Shown here one piece after another: positions 13,692-21,690 of a stretch of DNA of 64,000 nucleotides; the stretch's first letter is position 1, and every line of letters begins with the position of its first letter. The stretch is from Oscillospiraceae bacterium (lineage in GTDB: Bacteria; Bacillota; Clostridia; Oscillospirales; Oscillospiraceae). Under the pieces are notes generated by a model. That model had not been told where the DNA came from. It made no database searches and worked only from the letters and a program-made list of their open reading frames with translations. The DNA lies in assembly GCA_910575815.1 (NCBI GenBank), contig CAJTFN010000009.1, forward strand, positions 1 through 64,000, read 5' to 3'. The translations under genes and the position numbers were made by a program.

Positions 13692-13781
13692 TCAGGCGGG
13701 GACGGAGTGGGTGGAGTTTCTTCCGACGAGGTCGATGTGGGCGATGATGGAAAAGTTACGGATGTGGTCTTGCTGAATCAT
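13692..13781 (-). pseudogene. Duplicated lepA 5' fragment (repeat unit B)
   Basis: ATG 13781, exactly 242 bases from the lepA start, with the same GGAGG site, opens a 29-codon frame. It matches LepA to residue 17 ([17 protein letters not shown]) and then diverges ([12 protein letters not shown]). It lacks the P-loop and cannot be a GTPase. It may be translated as a small peptide. Confidence 0.7.
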
Positions 13782-13933
13782 ACAGAAAAGCCTCCTTAGG
13801 CAAGTCCGCCGGGGCCCCATCGAAGATGGGGCGCGCCGGAGGCGCGTAATAAAATAAGAATTTGGGGGCCCCGCAAAATCGAAGATTTTGTGGGGAGAGG
13901 AGGAAGGAACGGAACAGAGGGAAGTCCTCGCCG

Positions 13934-14023
13934 TCAGGCGGGGACGGAGTGGGTGGAGTTTCTTCCGACGAGGTCGATGTGGGCGATGATGGAAAGGTTA
14001 CGGATGTGGTCTTGGTTTATCAT
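13934..14023 (-). pseudogene. Duplicated lepA 5' fragment (repeat unit C, diverged)
   Basis: ATG 14023 (another 242 bases on) opens a 29-codon frame starting MINQDHIRNLSIIAHID with the same non-LepA tail. It has more substitutions than unit B, so it is the older copy. It ends 34 bases from the stop of the next gene upstream. Confidence 0.65.
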
Positions 14024-14057
14024 AGAAAAAAGCCTCCTTGGGGAAGTCTTGATGGTG

Positions 14058-14471
14058 TCATACTTGCGGAAGATGGGGGTACACCGCCGCCCACACGCCG
14101 GTGTCCGGGTCCCGCTCCAGGACTAGAACGTCGGGACTTGTCCCCCGGTCGAAGTATATCCGTTTGGCGGAATCATCCAGTTGAATGTCAAACCTGTATT
14201 CTGACCCAATGCTGCTGTTCAGCCCGCCGAAGCAGCTGTAAAAGGAGCAGTGGATCTCATCGCCGAACTGCTTGGCCTCCATGGCCCGGATGAAGCCCAT
14301 GGAACCCTCGGGAAACGTCTGTACCGTGACGATGGACCCGTCGTCAGAGACGGAAAACTTTTGCAGATCGATGTCCGTCCTCTTATGAAAGCCCGGCAGC
14401 ACAAACAGTACCCCGGCGGATACGCCGATCAGGAAAGCAAGAAGTACAGGAATCCATTTTTTCTTGCACAT
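14058..14471 (-). CDS. Membrane-anchored protein of unknown function, 137 residues
   Basis: A 137-residue protein from ATG 14471 after AGGGAGG. One N-terminal hydrophobic helix (WIPVLLAFLIGVSAGVLFVL) follows a basic start, leaving an outside domain of about 105 residues with beta character (FSVSDDGSIVTVQTFPEG). No lipobox is present. It is the last gene of the MBOAT operon, 12 bases after the TPR-like gene. The family is not recognised. Confidence 0.6.
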   Translation of the reverse strand: MCKKKWIPVLLAFLIGVSAGVLFVLPGFHKRTDIDLQKFSVSDDGSIVTVQTFPEGSMGFIRAMEAKQFGDEIHCSFYSCFGGLNSSIGSEYRFDIQLDDSAKRIYFDRGTSPDVLVLERDPDTGVWAAVYPHLPQV

Positions 14472-14483
14472 GAGGTCCTCCCT

Positions 14484-15650
14484 TTAAAAATCCGGCAGCT
14501 TCAATTCCTTGCAGAGGCAGCCCAGGTCCACCGTCCACAGCTCTCCCCGTTCCAGGACCTCGTTCAGGTCCGCCCGGGCGGCTTCGTCGTCCTTCAGCCA
14601 GTGGAGGAAATAGGCCCGGGACACCTGATAGAGGTCCCGGTTCTCCCGGTCCAGCTCCATGAGCCTCGTCAGGTCCTGAAGCTGCTGGGGGTAGCGGCGG
14701 CTGGTGGTGGTGAGGGAGGTCCGGCCCCGGAGGGCCATCACATTGTCCGGCTCCAGCTCCAGCGCCCGGGTCAGGTCCCGGAGCATGTCGGGCGTGCGGC
14801 TCCGGGCGCTCACGCCCTCCAGCATCTTCCAGCAAAAGGCCCGGACAAGGTACGGCGCTGGTTCCTCCGGCGTGGTCTGAATGGCCTCCGCCAGCCCGGC
14901 GGCCAGGTCCTGATATTCTCCGTTCCCAAGGAGGCGGAGAAGGTCCGCCCTCCCCAAGCCCTCCGCCCGTTTCAGGGCGTATGGGCGGTCCGTCAGGGCG
15001 CTGGGCAGGACAGGGGTGTCAGCCGCCCTCCGCATTTGAGACCAGGCCAACGAAAGCACTTCCATGGGCCCCGGCCTTGCGGGGGAGGGCCGGTTGGGCT
15101 CCTTCTCCGGCGCGGGCTCCGGCGGGCAGAGCTTGTCATAGTTGAATCCCAGAGCGTCCAGAAAGTCCGCCATCTGCCAGGAGTCCCCCACGGTGAATTC
15201 GTCGCCCTCATAGGCGCATTCCTCTGCGGCTTCCTCCGGCCAGGGGGTGAGGTAGCGCCCAATCCGCTCCGGCTCCACGCCGAAGACCCGGGCTACCAGC
15301 TCCGCGTCTCCCGGCTTGTCGGGGGGTGAGCCCTCGTCGAAGTAGTTCGGCAGACTGGCAAACTGGTCCAGCTCCTTGCCCTTCTGCCAGAGCTCGTAGC
15401 CCCAGTAGTCATCGTCGTAAATATAGGCCAGCAGTACCGGGCAGTTCACCACTCTCGACAGCGGCTCCGCATAGTCCAGGCCCACCGCGCCGTCGTTGAG
15501 CTGGACGGCGGGGCCCTTCGGATACATGTGCCATTGACATTTATCCGGCCAGATTTGGTGATCCGGGTTTTCGGCCTTGCGCCCCAGGGCGGCGCGGCAG
15601 GTCTCCTCCCTCCCGCCTGGGAACAGGTATACATACAGGAAAAGTCCCAT
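14484..15650 (-). CDS. Hypothetical protein with TPR-like C-terminal repeats
   Basis: A 388-residue protein from ATG 15650 after AAGGAGA. The N-terminal 190 residues (MGLFLYVYLFPGG, many W and Y) match no family I know. Residues 215-380 are helical repeats typical of tetratricopeptides (MLRDLTRALELEPDNVMALR, LQDLTRLMELDRENRDLY, AARADLNEVLERGE). No signal peptide is seen. TPR modules bind proteins. The gene is 12 bases from the SGNH gene, so it may serve the same surface-modification operon. Confidence 0.5.
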   Translation of the reverse strand: MGLFLYVYLFPGGREETCRAALGRKAENPDHQIWPDKCQWHMYPKGPAVQLNDGAVGLDYAEPLSRVVNCPVLLAYIYDDDYWGYELWQKGKELDQFASLPNYFDEGSPPDKPGDAELVARVFGVEPERIGRYLTPWPEEAAEECAYEGDEFTVGDSWQMADFLDALGFNYDKLCPPEPAPEKEPNRPSPARPGPMEVLSLAWSQMRRAADTPVLPSALTDRPYALKRAEGLGRADLLRLLGNGEYQDLAAGLAEAIQTTPEEPAPYLVRAFCWKMLEGVSARSRTPDMLRDLTRALELEPDNVMALRGRTSLTTTSRRYPQQLQDLTRLMELDRENRDLYQVSRAYFLHWLKDDEAARADLNEVLERGELWTVDLGCLCKELKLPDF

Positions 15651-15662
15651 GGCGTCTCCTTC

Positions 15663-16763
15663 TCAGCCCTCGTACCACCCGGGCGGTTCGTCGTGTTCCT
15701 CATACCAGCGGTCCCAGAATTCCTGGTCCCACAGGGCGTCGTAGTCGTAGTGTACCACAAAGTCCCGCCAGTCAGCCAGGACGGTTTTCACGTTTTCCGC
15801 CTTCAGCAAAAAGTTCTCCCCGGCCAGATTTCCCAGGACCCACTCCCCAGCCTCGCCGGAGTGATGGACGTAGTCGCAGTAGTTGTCCAGATTGGTCACC
15901 ATGTTTTCCGCGAAGAGGGGCGCGTGGAGCCGCACGTTGTCATAGCCTGTCAGCGTCTCGCAAGCCAGCTCCAGCGCGGCGAAGCGGGCGTCCAGCTCCC
16001 CCCGCCGGATGGTCCGGTCCCAAAAGAGGATGCTGTAGGGGGAGAAAAAGATCTCAAATTTTGTCTCCGGGTGTTCCTGGAACCAGGTTCCCATTACCGC
16101 CAGATTCTCCTGGGTGAAGGGTAGGTAAGCGTCCTCCGGCGTCTGCTCCGCCGACACCGCCGGGCGGTCATAGGTCCGCAGGGTCTCGTAGCGGCCCCAG
16201 ACGGAGGTCCGGTCCCAGGTGAAGCCCTCGTCCAGAGTCTGGCCATGACCCCGGCGGTTTTCCATGAGGGTATAGAGACTGTAGTACAGGGAGTCCTTGT
16301 TGAGAAGGTACTTCACGTCGTCCAGGGGGTTCCGGTTGTAGAGATAGGCGGGCATCGCGCCGGTGACGCCCCGGTCGTCCCGAATCAGGATGTTCAAATC
16401 CAGGGCGAAGAGGATCCGCTTCGGCGGAGTCCTCCGGAAGAGCTGGTTCATCACCTGGGTGAACTCGCTGAAATACCCGTCGGGTATGGTGATGCGCACC
16501 GAGGGGGTGTGGTAGTAGGTCTCGGCCCAGCTGGCCCGGTAATTGGCGGCCATGGAGGTGCCCAGAATCACGGTGTCCGCCGGGACGTTCCGGGCCATGC
16601 CGGCGGCCTGATAGCGCTCGTTGAAGAAGACGGGCTGCCAGCGGCTGGGCATCCGGTAGTAGAGACAGGGGTCCACGAAGTACACCGTCCCGGCGCACAG
16701 AAGCAGCAGGGCCAGCAAGGCGGCCAGAAAGCGCCGGGCCCAGTGTTGGTAAGTCTTGTTCAT
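15663..16763 (-). CDS. SGNH/AlgX-DltD-like partner of the MBOAT acyltransferase
   Basis: A 366-residue protein with an N-terminal membrane anchor (residues 10-28, RFLAALLALLLLCAGTVYF). GTSMAANY (Ser70) and the late DYVHHS (DxxH) fit the SGNH nucleophile and Asp-His pair, as in AlgX, AlgJ and DltD partners. These proteins take an acyl group handed over by the MBOAT protein and transfer it to an extracellular polymer. It lies 27 bases after the MBOAT gene. The polymer is unknown (exopolysaccharide or teichoic acid). Confidence 0.7.
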   Translation of the reverse strand: MNKTYQHWARRFLAALLALLLLCAGTVYFVDPCLYYRMPSRWQPVFFNERYQAAGMARNVPADTVILGTSMAANYRASWAETYYHTPSVRITIPDGYFSEFTQVMNQLFRRTPPKRILFALDLNILIRDDRGVTGAMPAYLYNRNPLDDVKYLLNKDSLYYSLYTLMENRRGHGQTLDEGFTWDRTSVWGRYETLRTYDRPAVSAEQTPEDAYLPFTQENLAVMGTWFQEHPETKFEIFFSPYSILFWDRTIRRGELDARFAALELACETLTGYDNVRLHAPLFAENMVTNLDNYCDYVHHSGEAGEWVLGNLAGENFLLKAENVKTVLADWRDFVVHYDYDALWDQEFWDRWYEEHDEPPGWYEG

Positions 16764-16790
16764 ACAGTCCTCGCAATTCCGCGTGAGGGG

Positions 16791-18263
16791 TCAGAAATTC
16801 GAATAGATGAAGGTGGTGACGCCGGTGAAGGAGAGAATGGACCAGGCCGCCAGAACCGCCAGCAGCAGGGCCCGTCCCGCCGTGGGGCGAAAGTCCTCCA
16901 TCCGTTCCAGGGTGTTCCGGGGCCAGAGCACCACCGCCATGGCCCCCAGGAACAGCCCGAAGGCCAGCGCCGGGCTGATCCAGGGCTTCCATCCGGGGAA
17001 GATCATCCGCAGGGCCGCGGCCTCCTTGGTGAACATGTTCTCCAGCAGCCAGTCGCCCGGAGGGGCCCATTTCCCCAGCAGGGCGGTGCGCAGCATCCGC
17101 AGGGCGCTGAGAAACCGGGGGGCCCGGAAAAAGACCCAGGCCACGTTAACAAAGCCAAAGGTCAGCGCCCAGCGCAGGGCCGCGGGCAGCCGCTCCCGGC
17201 GGGAGCCCCAAAGGCGCTCGGCGACCTGTCCCAGCCCGTGGAGAAGACCCCAGGCGACAAAGGACCACCCCGCCCCGTGCCAAAGGCCGCTGACGAGATA
17301 GACCAATAAAATATTCCCATAAGTTCGCCGGGTTCCCTTCCGGCTTCCGCCCAGAGGGAAGTACAGGCACTCCCGCAGAAAGCTGGTGAGGGTGATGTGC
17401 CAGCGCTTCCAGAACTCCCCCAGGGAGAGGCTGCGGTAAGGGGAGTCGAAATTCCGGGGCAGGCGGAGACCCAGAAGCCGGGCGGCGCCGGCGGCGATGT
17501 CGCAGTACCCGGAGAAGTCCAGATAGAGCTGGAGGGTATAGCCCAGGATGACCAGCCAGGCGGCGGGGGCGGAGAGCTCGCTGGGGTGCCGCCAGCCGGT
17601 GTCCACCAGGGCTCCCAGGTTGTCCGCCAGAAGGACCTTTTTCGCCGTGCCCAGGGCGATGGCGTAGAGTCCAGCGGCGAAATCCCGGCTGTCCGGGCGG
17701 AGAAAATTCTCGCCGTGAAGCTGGGGAAAGAGGGCCTGGGGCTTCAAAATGGGCCCGGAAACCACGGAGGGAAAGAAGAAGGCGTAGAGAAGCAAGCTGT
17801 CCCCCGGGCCGGGGCGGAAGTCCCCGGTATAGGCCTCCTTCAAAAGCCAGAGCTGCTGAAAGGTAAAAAAGCTCAGTCCCAGAGGAGCCCAGCCCAGGGA
17901 GACGGCTCCGCCGGTGAGGAAGCCGGTGTACTTGAAGACCACCAGAACCCCGATGTGCCAGAGGGCTGCCAGAACCAGGCAGAGCCGCCGCTGAGAGGGG
18001 ACCCGGTCACAGGCGAGGCCGCCGCCTCCCCCAGCCGGGACCCGGAGGTCTGTCGCCGCGAGGTAGTGCACGGCGGCGGTGGATACCGCCAGTCCCGCCG
18101 CCAGAACCAGCAGGGCGGCCCAGCCGCCCCCGGAGACGTAGAACACCAGACAGGCCAGGGTGAGGCACCCGGCGGCGGCGGACCGGTTCCGCCGGGCCAG
18201 GGTCAGGCAGAGGGCGGCGGTGATGATCAAAAAGGCCAAAAAGCCGAATGATTGAAAATTCAT
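16791..18263 (-). CDS. MBOAT family O-acyltransferase (AlgI/DltB/PatA-like)
   Basis: A 490-residue polytopic membrane protein with about 10-12 hydrophobic helices. The two conserved histidines are present: H289 in FWKRWHITL and H329 in SGLWHGAGW. SFFTFQQLW, FFPSVVSGPI and YLDFSGYCDIA are standard MBOAT segments. It moves acyl groups (usually acetyl) across the membrane to a surface polymer. It heads a four-gene minus-strand operon. The order MBOAT then SGNH protein supports a surface O-acetylation role. Confidence 0.88.
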   Translation of the reverse strand: MNFQSFGFLAFLIITAALCLTLARRNRSAAAGCLTLACLVFYVSGGGWAALLVLAAGLAVSTAAVHYLAATDLRVPAGGGGGLACDRVPSQRRLCLVLAALWHIGVLVVFKYTGFLTGGAVSLGWAPLGLSFFTFQQLWLLKEAYTGDFRPGPGDSLLLYAFFFPSVVSGPILKPQALFPQLHGENFLRPDSRDFAAGLYAIALGTAKKVLLADNLGALVDTGWRHPSELSAPAAWLVILGYTLQLYLDFSGYCDIAAGAARLLGLRLPRNFDSPYRSLSLGEFWKRWHITLTSFLRECLYFPLGGSRKGTRRTYGNILLVYLVSGLWHGAGWSFVAWGLLHGLGQVAERLWGSRRERLPAALRWALTFGFVNVAWVFFRAPRFLSALRMLRTALLGKWAPPGDWLLENMFTKEAAALRMIFPGWKPWISPALAFGLFLGAMAVVLWPRNTLERMEDFRPTAGRALLLAVLAAWSILSFTGVTTFIYSNF

Positions 18264-18301
18264 AAAAACCTTCGCTATGTAAAACTGAAATTCCGTCCGT
18301 C

Positions 18302-18341
18302 AAAAAAAGGGCCGGCAGCCGCTGCGCCGCCGTGGCTGCCC
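18302..18341 (-). terminator. Terminator of the XRE regulator gene
   Basis: On the minus strand GGCAGCC and GGCTGCC (plus positions 18334-18340 and 18314-18320) form a stem followed by a T tract (plus 18302-18308). Confidence 0.7.
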
Positions 18342-18376
18342 GTTGGACGGCCGGAGCGGGATGAAACGGGCGTTGG

Positions 18377-19072
18377 TTACTTTTTCTCCCGGGAATAAGA
18401 GGAGGAGAGGGCGGTGAGGCGGGCGTCGGAGGTGCTGAGAACCTGGGTGAGGCTCTGGCAGCGCCCGGGGTAGGCGGCGTTGATGGCCGGGGCGGAGGTG
18501 TCCGGAAACTCGGCCTTCTGGGCGGAGAGGGTCCGGAGGGCGGCGGCGAAGCGGGCCTCGGAGAGCTTCATGTCCGCGTCGGCCATGCCCATCACACAGG
18601 CGTTGGGGTCCAGGGCGAAGTAGCTCTCGTTGGCCCCGGAGAATCGATAGAGGTGGCGGTAGAGCTGGTAAACGGCGCTGCCCAGATAGGCGGCGGCGGC
18701 GTTGATGGCGGCCTTGTCCCCCAGCTTGCCCAGGAGCTCGAAAAGGACGCTCACCGCGCCGGAGAGCAGCTTGCTTTGCAGGGTGGCCAGGACGCTGCCC
18801 CGAAGGTTGTTTTTCGGCTCGGCAGCGTCCAGAATGTCCTGTTCCGTGAGCATGTTGCCCTCCCGGGAGAGGGTGCGTCCCAAAATAAAGTCGGCGGAGA
18901 CGCCGTAGTAGTCGCAGGCTTTGACGACAAAGGCAAGGCCCGGTTCCCGGATGCCGTTTTCGTAGTGGGAGAGAAGGGCCTGGGAGATTCCCAGCTCCCC
19001 GGCGGCGACCCGCTGGCTGACGCCCTTTTCCTGCCGCAGCAGGGAAAGGGTGCGGGAAAACTCTGAACTCAT
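18377..19072 (-). CDS. XRE-family regulator with a helical C-terminal domain
   Basis: A 231-residue protein. ATG 19072 is used because AAAGGAG lies 7 bases before it; a longer frame runs through the promoter region. Residues 4-60 are a Cro/CI helix-turn-helix (LRQEKGVSQRVAAGELGISQ then LLSHYENGIREPG, ending DFILGR). The remaining 170 residues are helical and Ala/Leu-rich, likely for dimerisation or sensing. The target is unknown. It is a single-gene unit. Confidence 0.8.
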   Translation of the reverse strand: MSSEFSRTLSLLRQEKGVSQRVAAGELGISQALLSHYENGIREPGLAFVVKACDYYGVSADFILGRTLSREGNMLTEQDILDAAEPKNNLRGSVLATLQSKLLSGAVSVLFELLGKLGDKAAINAAAAYLGSAVYQLYRHLYRFSGANESYFALDPNACVMGMADADMKLSEARFAAALRTLSAQKAEFPDTSAPAINAAYPGRCQSLTQVLSTSDARLTALSSSYSREKK

Positions 19073-19204
19073 AGTGAAGCTCCTTTGGTGTGATACTAAA
19101 TACATAACGTATAGTTTACCAAAAGAGCTACACAATGTAAAGATGTTTTTTGTGGAACGGCAAGGAGCCGCGGCCCAGGGCCTCTCGCCCGGGGCCGTTG
19201 GCCG

Positions 19205-19852
19205 TCAGCGGACGGCGGTCAGCTCCTCAAAGCTTTGGATGTAATACTCCGCCAGGCGGCGCATTTCCTCCTGGGCGGGCTCCGAGGGGTCGCAGACCGC
19301 CGCCGTGCGGAAGCCCGCCGCCCGGGCGGTTTTCAGGGCGTAAAGGGCGTCCTCAAAAACGACGGTGTCCTTTTTGGTGGACCGAAGGCGCCGCAGGGCC
19401 CGCTCGTAAATCTCCGGGCCGTCCCGCTTTTCCTGGCCCGCCTCCCGGGAGGTGATGATGCCCCGGAAAAAGCCGTCGATGCCAGCGGTCTTCAGGGCCG
19501 TCTCGGCAAGGGGGCGGTCGGTGGCGGTGGCCACGTACATCCACACGCCCTCCATCTTCAGCACGGAGAGGAAGCGGACCAGGCCGGGCTTTGGCCGGAC
19601 GTGGTGGCTGTAATAATCCAGAATCTGGTCCCAGAGCTGGCGCTCCAGCTCCTCCACCGTGCCGGGGAGCCCGCAGATCTCCTTGCAATAGGCCGCGCCC
19701 TCCCGGAGGCTGAGGGGGCTGACCTGACGGTCCAGGCCCGGGGGCGGCGTAACGCCGTGGCTGAGGACAAGGGTGGACGCCCGGGAACGCCACATGGGCA
19801 TGGAGTCCAGCAGCGTGCCGTCCATATCAAAAATAGCGCTTTGCAGTCTCAT
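19205..19852 (-). CDS. HAD-superfamily hydrolase, phosphatase/phosphoglucomutase-like
   Basis: A 215-residue protein. Motif I is FDMDGTLLDSM (nucleophile and acid/base Asp), motif II is in VATATDRP, motif III is the Lys in REAGQEKRDG, and motif IV is VVFEDALYAL. The helical cap between motifs I and II marks subfamily IA, like beta-phosphoglucomutase and phosphoglycolate phosphatase. The start follows AGGAGAATCC. The substrate cannot be read from sequence. It is probably monocistronic. Confidence 0.85.
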   Translation of the reverse strand: MRLQSAIFDMDGTLLDSMPMWRSRASTLVLSHGVTPPPGLDRQVSPLSLREGAAYCKEICGLPGTVEELERQLWDQILDYYSHHVRPKPGLVRFLSVLKMEGVWMYVATATDRPLAETALKTAGIDGFFRGIITSREAGQEKRDGPEIYERALRRLRSTKKDTVVFEDALYALKTARAAGFRTAAVCDPSEPAQEEMRRLAEYYIQSFEELTAVR

Positions 19853-19931
19853 TTGTGATGGATTCTCCTTTTAAAAGTAAGCGTAGCGGGAGAGAACGCC
19901 TGGAGGAGGAAGGGGCCCCCTCCGGGACGCC

Positions 19932-20114
19932 TTAGCGCTTGATATGAATCGCGTTTACCGGACACCCGTTTGCCGCGTCCCGCACCCGGCGGTTCCGGTC
20001 CCCGGGCTGGGCGATGACGGTGGAAGCCTGCCCCACCACACGGAAGATCTCCGGGGCGGCGTAAGCGCACATGCCGCAGGCGATGCAGCGGCTTGCGTCC
20101 ACGGTGACAGTCAT
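19932..20114 (-). CDS. Small [4Fe-4S] ferredoxin
   Basis: A 60-residue protein from ATG 20114 after AAAGGAGG. Ligands are C10, C13 and C16 in CIACGMC plus C51 in GCPVNAI. The usual extra Cys at position 20 is Ala, which leaves the four cluster ligands of the Thermotoga-type ferredoxin intact. It is an electron carrier. It is transcribed away from the SDR gene from its own promoter. Confidence 0.9.
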   Translation of the reverse strand: MTVTVDASRCIACGMCAYAAPEIFRVVGQASTVIAQPGDRNRRVRDAANGCPVNAIHIKR

Positions 20115-20144
20115 AGACGGCACCTCCTTTTTGATACTGCCTCT

Positions 20145-20250
20145 ACTATAACGGATTGCCGGGCATTTGTCCAATCAAAATCGATAAAAGAATTTAGAAA
20201 GGGAACCGGCGGGACCTTGTCTTGCCTTTTTCGTTTGTTTCTGCTATACT
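20145..20250. promoter_or_regulatory. Divergent promoters of the ferredoxin and SDR genes
   Basis: Minus strand: TGGACA (20173-20168), 17-base spacer, TATAGT (20150-20145) for the ferredoxin. Plus strand: TTGCCT (20222-20227), 17-base spacer, TATACT (20245-20250) for the reductase. Confidence 0.7.
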
Positions 20251-20281
20251 TCCCCCATTCGAGAGAAAAGGAGCTGTTCCC

Positions 20282-21016
20282 ATGAGAAAATCCGCTCTGA
20301 TTACCGGCGCGTCCCGAGGCATTGGCCGGGCCATCGCCGCCGCCCTGGCCCGGGAGGGCTGGCCGGTCTGTGTCAATTATCTGGAGCGCCGGGATGCTGC
20401 GGAGAGTCTGGTTTTGGAGCTTCAGAGGAAGGGCTGCGCCGCCCTGGCCGTTCAGACCGACGTGTCGGACCGGGCGGCGGTAGAGGCGATGGTCCGGACG
20501 GCGGAGGAGACTCTGGGCCCTGTGGAGCTGCTGGTGAACAACGCCGGCATCTCCCGCCAGGGATTGTTTCAAGACCTGGACGACGCCCTCTGGGACCGGC
20601 TTCTGGCGGTGAACCTCACGGGACCCCGGAATACCGTTCAGGCGGTGCTTCCTCATATGCTCAGCGAAAAAAGGGGAAACATCGTGAACATTTCCTCCAT
20701 CTGGGGCCTTCGGGGGGGGAGCTGCGAGGTGGCCTACGCCTGCACCAAAGCCGGGATAGTGGGGCTCACCCGATCTCTGGCGCTGGAGCTGGCCCCCTCC
20801 GGTATTCGGGTGAACTGCGTGGCGCCGGGATGCGTTGAGACGGACATGGTGCGGGGCCTGGGCCGGGAGACCCGGGCGATGCTGGTGGAGGAGACCCCCC
20901 TGGGCCGCCTGGGGAGGCCGGAGGACATCGCGGAGGTGGTGGTTTTCCTCGCCTCAGAGAAGGCGGGGTTTATCACCGGGCAGGTGATTACCTCCGACGG
21001 AGGGTTTGTGGTTTGA
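20282..21016 (+). CDS. FabG-like short-chain dehydrogenase/reductase
   Basis: A 244-residue protein from ATG 20282 after AAAGGAG. It is a classical SDR: TGASRGIGRA cofactor loop, NNAG, catalytic Ser139 in NISS, and Tyr152 with Lys156 in YACTK. GPRNTVQAVLPHM and SDGGFVV are typical of 3-oxoacyl-ACP reductases (FabG). It stands outside a fatty-acid synthesis cluster, so it may reduce another ketone. NADP(H) is the likely cofactor. Confidence 0.85.
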   Translation: MRKSALITGASRGIGRAIAAALAREGWPVCVNYLERRDAAESLVLELQRKGCAALAVQTDVSDRAAVEAMVRTAEETLGPVELLVNNAGISRQGLFQDLDDALWDRLLAVNLTGPRNTVQAVLPHMLSEKRGNIVNISSIWGLRGGSCEVAYACTKAGIVGLTRSLALELAPSGIRVNCVAPGCVETDMVRGLGRETRAMLVEETPLGRLGRPEDIAEVVVFLASEKAGFITGQVITSDGGFVV

Positions 21017-21431
21017 GGTTCCCCTGGCCAGGGGAGGGGGCTTTTTCTCGCCCTTGCGGGCGGGGAGGATTTCAGTCATGAAGATGGCTGGTGCTTTGCA
21101 CCCCCCATTTTCTCTTTTTCTTGCCAGAAGAAAAAGAGAAAACGGGCCGTGCACGGTCCAAAAGAGAAAAAGAAGTACGGGGGGTGCGATACGGGGGCGC
21201 GCCGAATGACTGGCGGGAGACAGGAATGACTTCCCCGCGGCGTGGTGCAACGGGGGCTGGTGCTTGTCGATTTGGCGTGTTTCTGTTTTCGCTGTCGCTG
21301 GCCTGGTGGGTGAATCGGCCTGGATTCCCTTTTTCTTCATCTCTCTTCTGCTGATGGGGAATCTGAGATATGGTGCATGGAAAGATCTGCGAACCTAAAA
21401 AGGGGAGGCAACATGGCCTCCCCTTTTTGCT
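21017..21431. repeat. Structured intergenic element with a 15-bp perfect hairpin
   Basis: No gene is seen in these 415 bases. TTTTCTCTTTTTCTT (21108-21122) and AAGAAAAAGAGAAAA (21128-21142) are perfect inverted arms around GCCAG. GCACCCCCC (21098-21106) can pair with GGGGGGTGC (21179-21187) to enclose that hairpin, the near-palindrome GGGCCGTGCACGGTCC and a second copy of AAAAGAGAAAAAGAAG. The result is a branched structure of about 90 bases. CCCCTGGCCAGGGG just after the SDR stop may be its terminator. Confidence 0.7.
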
Positions 21432-21602
21432 TTATTGATAGCGGTACTGCATCCCGGTGTATTGCTCTATGCAGCTGAAAAACAAGTCCCGGTTGCGGAA
21501 TTCCAGCAGCTTGCAGTCCTCCTCCTCATGGAAGGACACGATCCGGCGGCGTGTGTCAACCCAGACGCGCCATAGGTTCTGGGCGGTATTTGTTTGCTCC
21601 AT
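21432..21602 (-). CDS. Small conserved protein, 56 residues
   Basis: ATG 21602 follows AGAAAGGAG. The 56-residue product has the core VWVDTRRRIVSFHEEEDCK and a C-terminal YTGMQYRYQ. It is charged, soluble and probably alpha/beta. Similar short proteins are frequent in Oscillospirales genomes (from memory), with no known role. The much longer frame through its start lacks a ribosome site and is rejected. Confidence 0.65.
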   Translation of the reverse strand: MEQTNTAQNLWRVWVDTRRRIVSFHEEEDCKLLEFRNRDLFFSCIEQYTGMQYRYQ

Positions 21603-21690
21603 AAGGGGGCTCCTTTCTGTTCGTCTATATATAAGACGCTTGAGAGAGGCGTTTTGTTTCACATTTCTTAAAAAAATTTTTAAAAATTTT

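Larger units (their letters stand above)
13491..14046. repeat. 242-bp tandem repeat containing the lepA 5' end
   Basis: Unit A (13491-13732) and unit B (13733-13974) differ at about three positions. A third, partial and more diverged copy begins at 13975 and fades near 14046. Each unit carries a ribosome site, an ATG and the lepA codons up to IIAHID. Each also has three short hairpins: GCCCCATC-GAA-GATGGGGC, CGCGCC-GGA-GGCGCG and CCCGCAAAATC-GAA-GATTTTGTGGG. No other gene lies in the 518 bases between lepA and the next operon. Confidence 0.95.

Noticed and set aside
13491..14046. CRISPR-like array at the lepA repeats
   Set aside because: Repeat units are 242 bp, contiguous and without spacers, and they copy a coding start.
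20282..21016. Part of a fatty-acid synthesis cluster (fabG)
   Set aside because: No acyl-carrier, FabD, FabF or FabZ gene is adjacent, so only a FabG-like reductase is claimed.
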